From Mnemiopsis leidyi (lineage: Eukaryota; Ctenophora; Tentaculata; Lobata; Bolinopsidae), in NCBI GenBank assembly GCA_000226015.1, contig JH153233.1:1-22256 (forward strand): DNA of 22,256 bases, given 5' to 3'. The first letter of the stretch is position 1. Every line of letters begins with the position of its first letter. The notes under the pieces were generated by a model. The model made no database searches. It saw nothing but the letters and a program-made list of their open reading frames with translations, and was not told the origin of the DNA. Shown piece after piece: positions 9,101 to 13,400 of the stretch. The translations under genes were made by a program, and so were the position numbers.

Positions 9101-9689
9101 CCTCTATATTGAGGTTCTCTAGGTTGACAGTTACAGAGGATGTGGGTGTCTCCATTTTCCAGGTCGGGTGAGACAGTGAGATCGTGTAAGTTCCGCTCAT
9201 GACGTTAGCGATGGAAAACGCGCCGTTCTCTGTTTGAACATGTTGCAAGATGGTACCTTGACTATCTGCAAAGGATACGCTCACTCCTGAAGGACCGATG
9301 TCCAGACCCTTGCTTACAACTCTACCTGATACAGTGAATCCTTGAAAAATAAAGTTTAAATCTTCTCCGCGCGAGCACGGATCTGAAGTTCCGTCAATGT
9401 CCAGGGATATCTGATCAGGGGCAAAAGTCCAGCCCTGAGGGGGCATCACCCTCACTGAAACTTGTCCTTTTGTATAGAGCGGTAGAAGAAAATAACCGTT
9501 GTGGGGTGCACACTCGGTTGATTCTTTGAGGATGCCATCGACGCTGAAAACTCCTACTTTCACTTCCGCGAAGGGAATCTTGGTGGAAGATTTGATAAAA
9601 CCGCCACAGACCACGACATCTCCCTCGGCGTGCGCGAGAGTGAGGAAAGTCAGGAGGAGAACCAGGAGTTCGGGGAGATGATGGGACAT
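1..9689 (-). CDS. NOMO: NOMO (nodal modulator) gene, spliced, 22 exons, 3' end cut by window
   Basis: NOMO is a type I ER membrane glycoprotein and part of the NOMO-TMEM147-nicalin complex behind the Sec61 translocon; it was also described as a modulator of Nodal signalling. Exons were assigned by matching the conceptual translation to my knowledge of vertebrate NOMO, then checked for GT-AG borders and phase. Exons: 8897-9689, 8228-8365, 7837-7899, 7475-7621, 7033-7215, 6072-6346, 5868-5961, 5522-5633, 5162-5295, 4792-4949, 4363-4492, 4018-4154, 3681-3783, 2873-2996, 2560-2664, 2184-2287, 1848-1966, 1565-1675, 1042-1191, 811-907, 417-508, and probably up to 137. Exons 1-21 give 1,123 codons without a stop (human NOMO1 is about 1,222 residues). 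Order: signal peptide (1-21), chain of beta-sandwich repeats, one membrane helix near 1097-1117. The charged insert that human NOMO has near the middle is missing from exon 10. Family call very sure; orthology to a single NOMO inferred. Confidence 0.96.
417..508 (-). CDS. NOMO: NOMO exon 21 (membrane helix)
   Basis: Residues 1093-1123, phase 1 to 0. Codes the single C-terminal membrane segment, SFTAVAVIVLSMVLAANHA, followed by TLVPVFAQ; this parallels vertebrate YIALPLTLLVLLAGYNHDKL. Acceptor ACTTCAG|TTACA, donor CTCAG|GTTTGTT. Confidence 0.88.
811..907 (-). CDS. NOMO: NOMO exon 20
   Basis: Residues 1061-1092, phase 0 to 1. Reads FKIPDVKLKSEG and HTDISFKPIRKSVPQEQ, aligned with vertebrate YILPQVSFTAVG and HITLIFNPTRKLPEQD. 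Acceptor TGTACAG|TTTAAG, donor CAAG|GTAGTT. A 15-bp repeat lies just upstream of the acceptor. Confidence 0.93.
915..960. repeat. 15-bp tandem repeat next to NOMO exon 20 acceptor
   Basis: Three to four copies of GGAATGTTATAAA-like units end 8 nt upstream of the exon 20 border. The repeat does not enter the exon. Confidence 0.75.
1042..1191 (-). CDS. NOMO: NOMO exon 19
   Basis: Residues 1011-1060, phase 0 to 0. Reads IILIDESKEHGRKVHTSPLD and LFIFPEMDLSHVFTVKLESS, aligned with vertebrate LWVKLYKSENLDNPIQTVSL and LFFHFPPLLRDGENYVVLLDS. I chose donor AAT|GTACGG; the nearby GTGTCT breaks the frame of exon 20. Confidence 0.9.
1565..1675 (-). CDS. NOMO: NOMO exon 18, partly duplicated in the preceding intron
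   Basis: Residues 974-1010, phase 0 to 0. Reads VGETDSENVNFIIFHKPTTF and DITGYIDIADEYIPTTK, aligned with vertebrate VGNNDIDDVNIIVFRQINQF and DLSGNVITSSEYLPT. The first 30 bases recur 44 nt upstream (1690-1719), also preceded by AG. Confidence 0.94.
1646..1719 (-). repeat. 44-bp duplication of NOMO exon 18 acceptor and exon start
   Basis: The first 30 bases of exon 18 (1646-1675) recur exactly at 1690-1719; about 14 further bases align with substitutions. Both copies follow an AG. The end of the upstream copy (ATTATAATTTTCAG) has become the acceptor of the downstream one. Confidence 0.9.
1721..1747. repeat. Perfect hairpin, 11-bp arms
   Basis: TTTAAGGATCC and its exact complement flank a 5-base A loop. 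It abuts the upstream copy of the exon 18 duplication, and on the transcribed strand its loop is a T tract before AAAG. Confidence 0.8.
1770..1808. mobile_element. Single arm of a short inverted-repeat element (MITE remnant)
   Basis: On the minus strand it reads TAGAGAAAGGTATT followed by GGGAAGGAGTC. It matches the arms of the elements at 3515-3676 and 6396-6590. Lies in NOMO intron 17. Confidence 0.45.
1848..1966 (-). CDS. NOMO: NOMO exon 17
   Basis: Residues 934-973, ending in phase 0. Reads GPEGEYRIRGLPPNCPITIT and SPSSRIIQ, aligned with vertebrate DEEGKFRLRGLLPGCVYHVQ and LPHHRVIEV. Acceptor CTTTCAG|GACC, donor ATCCAG|GTTAGT. Confidence 0.95.
2184..2287 (-). CDS. NOMO: NOMO exon 16, 5' end copied four more times upstream
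   Basis: Residues 899-933, phase 2 to 1. Joined to exon 15 it reads SCYGTITTLNGTPQAGVVIE, matching vertebrate SCYGTVSSLNGEPEQGVAME. The acceptor CTCAG and the first 27 exon bases form one unit of a five-copy 32-bp tandem array; only the last copy gives an open frame. The donor TTCTG|GTTGGT was chosen by phase with exon 17. Confidence 0.92.
2261..2420 (-). repeat. Five 32-bp copies of NOMO exon 16 acceptor and exon start
   Basis: Exact 32-bp units at 2261, 2293, 2325 and 2357, with one substitution in the unit at 2389. Each unit is 5 bases of intron end (CTCAG) plus the first 27 bases of exon 16. Only the most upstream copy is preceded by a pyrimidine-rich tract (minus strand of 2421-2450). 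Confidence 0.97.
2560..2664 (-). CDS. NOMO: NOMO exon 15
   Basis: Residues 864-898, phase 2 to 2. Reads RPIMKEYHFTPSSKMLTVTE and AKRVAFS, almost identical in pattern to vertebrate KPMMKEFRFEPSSQMIEVQE and GYRTAYS. Acceptor TCTCTAG|GCCG, donor TTTCAG|GTACTTAC. Confidence 0.96.
2873..2996 (-). CDS. NOMO: NOMO exon 14, with duplicated acceptors upstream
   Basis: Residues 823-863, phase 1 to 2. Reads DGSVLSGALVSVSS and GPLVLSGLVPGDYYI, aligned with vertebrate DDQPLPGVLLSLSG and FSNLSPGQYYF. The acceptor used here (AG at 2998-2997) gives a gap-free join to exon 13. Its TTACAG plus the first 14 exon bases recur every 51 bp upstream, in frame, so longer forms of this exon are possible. Confidence 0.93.
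2983..3370 (-). repeat. 51-bp array containing NOMO exon 14 acceptor and exon start
   Basis: Units at 51-bp steps (CCATCT at 2993, 3044, 3095, 3146, 3197, 3248) plus a partial copy near 3321. Each has 37 bases of intron end and 14 of exon start. Alternating differences (TTACAG/TTATAG, GTGTAC/GTGAAC) suggest a 102-bp higher-order unit. The array is open in the exon 14 frame with repeat DGGVLKYLVSTTNNYIT. Confidence 0.96.
3515..3676. mobile_element. Short inverted-repeat element (MITE) in NOMO intron 13
   Basis: The left arm at 3519-3551 and the complement of the right arm at 3637-3669 align over about 33 bases (AGAACGGTATT...GGTGTCGCGAG versus AGAAAGGTATT...AGTGTCGCAAT). The right end is a few bases from the exon 13 donor. 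The open frames inside it on both strands have no protein likeness and are probably chance. Confidence 0.6.
3681..3783 (-). CDS. NOMO: NOMO exon 13
   Basis: Residues 789-822, phase 0 to 1. Reads VSAEKQDYDIKKSEEREHDF and LSKLTVSIKQ, aligned with vertebrate VTSQKEGYVLTAVEGTIGDF and LAGVSFEIKA. The donor CAAG|GTAAATTG lies about 4 nt from an arm of a short inverted-repeat element. Confidence 0.92.
3951..3996. repeat. 9-bp tandem repeat (AATGTACC)
   Basis: Several copies of AATGTACCA in NOMO intron 12, starting about 20 nt after the exon 12 donor. Confidence 0.8.
4018..4154 (-). CDS. NOMO: NOMO exon 12
   Basis: Residues 743-788, phase 1 to 0. Reads GKVTPAVRGVLITLTSPDS and ITDEDGAYSIGPLHNTLNYQ, aligned with vertebrate GQIHPELEGVEIVISEKG and TDDKGAYSVGPLHSDLEY. 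I chose the acceptor CATCAG|GAAAAG because it restores the GK dipeptide; an in-frame AG 6 nt downstream is the alternative. Confidence 0.94.
4363..4492 (-). CDS. NOMO: NOMO exon 11
   Basis: Residues 700-742, phase 0 to 1. Reads HYLVKPASENLLFTPISQTT and CPTIIPSFTGQPGTFVSG, aligned with vertebrate ITVTPSSKELLFYPPSMEAV and CPGKLIEIHGKAGLFLEG. The acceptor is preceded by a C tract and then by an array of a 10-bp repeat. Confidence 0.93.
4504..4652. repeat. 10-bp tandem repeat (TTTAATTCAG) in NOMO intron 10
   Basis: About 14 units, punctuated by a GGAGTTCAG variant at three places, which suggests a higher-order repeat. It begins 12 nt upstream of the exon 11 acceptor and is separated from it by a C tract. 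Confidence 0.92.
4792..4949 (-). CDS. NOMO: NOMO exon 10
   Basis: Residues 647-699, ending in phase 0. Reads GTMKLKYTTGKVQAILTNID and LFTYQTWSSPNQ, matching the segment before and including vertebrate FSYDFSYWARSGEK. It lacks the long Glu/Arg-rich insert present in human NOMO. Its acceptor TTGTACAG|GTACT lies about 10 nt from the end of a MITE. Confidence 0.92.
4960..5066. mobile_element. pogo/Tigger-like MITE in NOMO intron 9
   Basis: Terminal repeats ACAGTAAAACCTCTAT and (complement) GCAGTGAAACTTCTAT flank about 75 bp with CCGGTAAATAGA-type inner repeats, and a TA lies at the left end. These ends are typical of Tc1/mariner-superfamily pogo elements. It fills half of a 212-nt intron and ends about 10 nt from the exon 10 acceptor. 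No transposase is coded. Confidence 0.8.
5162..5295 (-). CDS. NOMO: NOMO exon 9
   Basis: Residues 602-646, phase 2 to 1. Reads FCLKKPGVYNLVPYACHKFD then ANQLVLTATQHLVTG, aligned with vertebrate FCLSKPGVYKVTPRSCHRFE and LTLTAIRHHVLGT. Acceptor CCCAG|ATTCTG, donor TACAG|GTTTGTT. Confidence 0.96.
5522..5633 (-). CDS. NOMO: NOMO exon 8
   Basis: Residues 565-601, phase 1 to 2. Reads GYIMKLEVSHAAELNF and NTDVGTFSLEKGTNR, aligned with vertebrate GYMLRCSLSHAITLEF and NVGIYNLSKGVNR. Acceptor TCATCAG|GGTAC, donor AACAG|GTTTGTC. Confidence 0.95.
5650..5860. repeat. 31-bp minisatellite filling NOMO intron 7
   Basis: Six units of TTAACACAGTACACAACCAATAAAGCCACA type with 31- to 41-bp spacing. The whole intron is 234 nt, so apart from short edges it is all repeat. 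The last unit reaches to within about 8 nt of the exon 7 donor. Confidence 0.93.
5868..5961 (-). CDS. NOMO: NOMO exon 7
   Basis: Residues 534-564, phase 0 to 1. Reads VTVDYPAWCWKETEHTVTVE, aligned with vertebrate ISIMHEDWCWKNKSLEVEVL; the WCW core is kept. Acceptor CACCAG|GTTACAG, donor TCCG|GTATGTC. The following intron is almost entirely minisatellite. Confidence 0.95.
5994..6071. repeat. TATACACA-type satellite at NOMO exon 6 donor
   Basis: Irregular units of TATACACAYCTATACACA. The exon 6 donor GTATAGT is itself a repeat motif, so several donor-like GTGTGTAT and GTATAG sites follow. Confidence 0.8.
6072..6346 (-). CDS. NOMO: NOMO exon 6
   Basis: Residues 442-533, ending in phase 0 at TACAAG|GTATAGT. 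Includes KVDVTVTSGPVDSIQFSQSL, LHGTVVCIGGDCAGVKVHL (vertebrate VSGKVSCLDTCGDLLVTL) and SGILPGEYK. The donor lies inside a TATACAC-type satellite that continues through the 5' part of intron 6. Confidence 0.94.
6396..6590. mobile_element. Short inverted-repeat element (MITE) in NOMO intron 5
   Basis: Arms TAGAGAACGGTATTCTTGGG (from about 6399) and the complement of 6565-6589 (TAGAGAACGGTATTTGTGGG) are nearly identical and face each other. Same family as the elements at 3515 and 1770. No coding capacity. Confidence 0.65.
6613..6960. repeat. Compound satellite in NOMO intron 5
   Basis: Short runs of a 14-bp unit (TTTATCAACAAAG) alternate with a longer unit starting TTTAAAAGAGCGTTATTTTA at 6711, 6821 and 6940, giving a 110-119 bp higher-order period. 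Confidence 0.93.
7033..7215 (-). CDS. NOMO: NOMO exon 5
   Basis: Residues 381-441, phase 1 to phase 1. Reads DIRANAYQLCGVLEM then TDTSGAFCFKVSPG, matching vertebrate DIIATGFSVCGQISI and TDAHGSFCFKAKPG. Acceptor ATATCAG|ATATCC, donor CCAG|GTAGAATG. Confidence 0.94.
7475..7621 (-). CDS. NOMO: NOMO exon 4
   Basis: Residues 332-380, phase 1 to phase 1. Contains the DSEGQFELSNVTSGKYEV motif, equivalent to the ADGSFRLENITTGTYTI turn of a beta-sandwich repeat. Acceptor TTTAG|GAGAC, donor CCAG|GTTTATG, which is a weak donor. Confidence 0.93.
7837..7899 (-). CDS. NOMO: NOMO exon 3 (63 nt)
   Basis: Residues 311-331, phase 1 to phase 1. Translation RVLDAMENGKKLPGVNIFVNG matches the vertebrate GRVLNGPEGDGVPEAVVTLNN strand. 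Acceptor TTTCAG|GCCGTG, donor AACG|GTACGG. Confidence 0.92.
7959..8024. repeat. 33-bp direct duplication in NOMO intron 2
   Basis: Two exact copies of a unit beginning TACATTCCAGGCAAATTCTA, purely intronic. Confidence 0.92.
8228..8365 (-). CDS. NOMO: NOMO exon 2
   Basis: Residues 265-310. Acceptor TTGCAG|GTGAA, donor ATTG|GTAAGTT, phase 1 on both sides. The translation GEYKVVPHYQSEYSTFDVSP aligns with the vertebrate GGYTVIPFYRGE..TFDVAPS segment, and PEAFTVNGFAVIG with its VFHVMGFSVTG. Confidence 0.95.
8366..8896. other. NOMO intron 1, no recognisable element
   Basis: About 530 AT-rich bases between exons 1 and 2. I see no repeat, ORF or motif beyond the splice sites. Confidence 0.6.
8897..9689 (-). 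CDS. NOMO: NOMO exon 1 (start, signal peptide, first beta-sandwich repeats)
   Basis: Codes residues 1-264. It opens with a classic signal peptide (MSHHLPELLVLLLTFLTLAH), followed by VVCGGFIKSS and CAPHNGYFLLPLY, which match the N-terminus of vertebrate NOMO. The start at 9689 is the first Met, directly before the signal peptide. Ends in phase 1 at CCTG|GTTAGT. It is unusually long for this gene: it carries 264 codons that vertebrates split over several exons. Confidence 0.96.
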
Positions 9690-10295
9690 TTCACCCTGAA
9701 CTGTGGTTATTTTAGTAACTTTATTTACATTTGCTAAAGTCTTGTGTTATTGCTGAGACAATTCAAAATTAAATGTGAAAGTGAAATTTAAAACGTTTAA
9801 TTTGCATCAACCGCTTTTAGACTCATAAACCGCTCCTAAAAGATCATAGTGATCACATCACATTAATAAATCCAATATCATAAAAATTTTGGTTTAAATA
9901 GTTAAATATAAGATAAAACACGGTATTTTAAGCCACACAAAACAGCCGCACAATTCTATAATGCATATGATGTTGAATTCAAAATTAATGCTACACCATG
10001 ACCAGCCACAATGTTGACATTTTTCGGCATTGAATTGGTCTGAGTGATAAACCTTAACAACAGATCACAGCATGAGGGAGCAATTTAAGCACGGGTATTC
10101 CGTATTTCCAACAGAATGTTTACACTGAAAACTTGAAAATGAATCTCATAATAAATTGCGCCCGGTGCAAATCAAATCTTGATGATCATGATCTGATCAA
10201 TACTTTAACGAAGCTCAACATTCATTAACCAATATGATAAAAACGGGGAATAAAAAAGGCAGATAATCACCAGATGACTTAATTATAATTCAGCT
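9690..10295. other. Intergenic stretch: hnRNP L-like 3' UTR and NOMO 5' region
   Basis: About 600 AT-rich bases between two same-strand genes. On the minus strand the poly(A)-signal candidates I see are ATTAAA (9801-9796) and AATAAA (9725-9720); the latter is only 31-36 nt before the NOMO start codon. No ORF or clear promoter motif was found. Confidence 0.6.
9720..9725 (-). promoter_or_regulatory. AATAAA poly(A) signal candidate for the hnRNP L-like gene
   Basis: The only minus-strand AATAAA between the hnRNP L-like stop and the NOMO ATG. It is followed by TACTAAA (9717-9711) and two AGs (CACAG at 9701, TTCAG at 9696) before the NOMO start. Confidence 0.35.
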
Positions 10296-10461
10296 CTAAT
10301 CATTAAAATTTCTAGATGTATTAGAGTCCTCCTCCTCATCTTTCTTGCCTTTCGCTTTGGAGCCAGCAGCTGGTCGAGATTCCTCGTAATTCTCAACAGG
10401 CATAGACTTTTTACCCGTAAAAGCTATTTTCAGTAGATATCTAGGAATGTTCAAGATGAGC
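10296..10461 (-). CDS. HNRNPL: hnRNP L-like exon 14 (end of RRM4, tail, stop)
   Basis: Codes KLILNIPRYLLKIAFTGKK, the last RRM4 strand (vertebrate PYTLKLCFS), then a hydrophilic tail with KAKGKKDEEED and a TAG stop at 10298-10296. Acceptor CATCAG|GCTC. The tail is longer than in vertebrate HNRNPL; it has no family match that I recognise. Confidence 0.85.
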
Positions 10462-13400
10462 CTGATGTTTATGCATATGTTGAATGGCTATGGTATGATT
10501 ATCAATTTAACTAATATTAATACCTACAGAGATTGATTGTACGGATGAAAAGTTCAAGTGACAAATCGAATTGGTTATAGAATATAGAATATAGATTACA
10601 GCTTATTTATAACTTATTTAACAATGTGAATTGAACGAAATGAACTTCTGAGCCCGCTTTCTTTCTCCTCAAAGAGAGAATGAATAATTGCTCACTTTAT
10701 TCCTTTGTGGGTGCCATTAAGGTGGTTAGCTATAGCTGCAGTGTCTACAGCTTCTTCTGTCGAGTCAAACTCCAGCAAGCCTGCAGCCAGGAGGAATTTA
10801 CATTTAAATAAAGGTACTTCAAAGTACTACAAAGTACTACAAAAGTACTACAAAGTCCCTAAAACCAATAGAAGAAAAGCTAAAACCCTCTTGATGGTCT
10901 CAAGAGAATGTCACAAAAGCAATAGTTAGTTGCATACCTGCCGAGCATACTTCGGACTTGTGCATGGAGATGCTGGTTGGAGTGGGACATCCCTTATCTT
11001 CAAGTAACTTTAACACAAAGTCCTGGGAGAGATTATGTTAGACATCCCTTATCTTCAAGTAACTTTAACACAAAGTCCTGGGAGAGATTATGTTAGACAT
11101 CCCTTATCTTCAAGTAACTTTAACACAAAGTCCTGGGAGTAGATTATGTTAGANNNNNNNNNNNNNNNNNNNNNNNNNNNNNNNNNNNNNNNNNNNNNNN
11201 NNNNNNNNNNNNNNNNNNNNNNNNNNNNNNNNNNNNNNNNCTTATCTTCAAGTAACTTTAACACAAAGTCCTGGGAGAGATTATGTTAGACATCCCTTAT
11301 CTTCAAGTAACTTTAACACAAAGTCCTGGGAGAGATTATGTTAGACATCCCTTATCTTCAAGTAACTTTAACACAAAGTCCTGGGAGAGATTATGTTAGA
11401 CATCCCTTATCTTTCAGTAAGTTTAAGACAAAGTCCTGAAAGAGACTTTGTTAGATGGTTATACATCCTTTATTTTCTATTAACTTCAAAACGAAACTTC
11501 CCTGAATGGATCACAACAAACTCTGACTTGGACCAGGACTAACCTCATCAACTTCCAGGGGTAGAGCAAAGAAATGAAGTATCTTCGTGGGATCAACCAG
11601 ACGGTTTTTAGCAGCCCGCTTTTCGGTCGAATACCTGGATGCAGAACAAGTTATCTCATGCAGGTCAAGTTCTCACAAATGTCTACTAGTGGATTGTCGA
11701 ATTTGAAATAATTCACACGATTTGAATATTATTCATTAAAAGCAGACACTGCTACCTCTACAATACCCCTCAACTCGACATTAAAGAAAAAAATAAAGCA
11801 CCTCAGAAAACGTGAGTTGATAAAGACTTGAACATTTTCAGATCCATCCTCCAGGATTCCTGGTGCATTGTTGTTGTAGATAACTACTTCTCTATGCTTT
11901 GAGGGGGAGATCTAGGAAGAAGTCATTCAAACAATGAAACGAATAGGCATCATAAGTTGATGGGATTATCAGGATCAAGTCTAACAACAATTCGGATGAA
12001 AAGAAAATGTACATCTAAGACATATCGTGATCTTGAAGTTAAAACTCACACTCATCTGAGAACCAAGCACTTTGATCCGATTTAAGTGGTTAAGAACATT
12101 GTCAGCTCCTCGAGAGTTTTTCATTTCCACCATTGCTATTCCCTTTTTCGTCATAAGGAACTTGACCTGGGTTGTAAATTAAACTCAAAAACTTATCTAG
12201 TGAGCCATCTTTCTCAAATGGAGGTCAAGATAATTCTAACCTAAGGCCTTCAGACCAACAACTGATATTATATGGGTTGATCGTGTACTGGTATCTACCC
12301 ACCCTTTGGTCCTGTGTAGGAGGTAGGGTGATCGATTTCCAGATCCGTCAAACTTTAAGGAGTTCACTAATACTTTTTTATAAATAAGACATTTGCCTAT
12401 GTAACTCAACCGAATGAACAGGAAACCATAATTGAGGATTAAATGAGGAAAGACCCCGAAAAAAGATCTAGAATCATCAAGGTTGCAGTACCTTGTTGAC
12501 ATCTCCATACATGCAGAACAAGTTGAAGAGTCTGTTGGGGTTCATGGTAGAATCTAGACCATGGACCATGAGAACAGCAGGAGGACCACCAGGACCAGGG
12601 CCCATGTCACCACGTGGTCCATCCCTCCCACGATCCATATTTCTGTCTCCTCGTCTAGGTCTGCCTGGTCCTGATCCTCGTCCCATGTCTGAAAAGTACA
12701 GCGAAACATGAGTTCTTCTACCCAAATTATATTCCACAGCACATTTAAACGATGTTTAGATTCAATAATGACAATCGTTCTTGTCCTTGGAAGAGTGAAT
12801 GAATCTTAAGGTTGGTTGAGAAATTTGCTTAAAACAATTACCATGGCCACGATCTCCATAGTTGTCATCAGATGGGCCTTGGGATTCCCGTTTTCTGTTA
12901 TTTGCTGAAACATAGCCATTTTCAACTTGGTTTTGGTCGCTATATGGCAAACTGAGATAATATTGTCTGATTCCTCAAACTAACTGGATGATAAGAACAG
13001 TAAAAATAGGATGTATCAAGAGAAATAAAATACTCACGGAGAGATAACTTACGAAGACATCATCTGGTTCAGCAAGGCTCTCACAGTTGCAGTTATGTTG
13101 ACTTCTTCAGATCTCTTTTTTGTTTTATATTCTTGGATATATTAACTTACATACTGATTTTTGCAATTATCTTGATTTCATCTCTGAATCATTTGCTGTT
13201 TGGCATTCGATCGTAATCAATGTAGTCCTTTTTCCTTTTCCTTAGCAATTCTTCCTCTTATAAATTGTGCAGCTTAGATGATCCATTAAATCTCACTTAA
13301 ATCTTTCTCAGATTCAAATCAAACCCAATGACACTGAAATTTAGATGACAGTTTCTTTTTCTCCATTGGCTTGTAGACTGTAGTTCCTGACTTTATTCAT

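Noticed and set aside
10705..10929. Plus-strand ORF of 74 codons
   Set aside because: Antisense to exon 13 and the intronic AAAGTACTAC repeat.
12842..12951. Longer exon 7 of the hnRNP L-like gene from CTCAG at 12953-12952
   Set aside because: Phase 1 entry would put it in a frame that does not join correctly to exon 8; the AG at 12906-12905 fits both sides.
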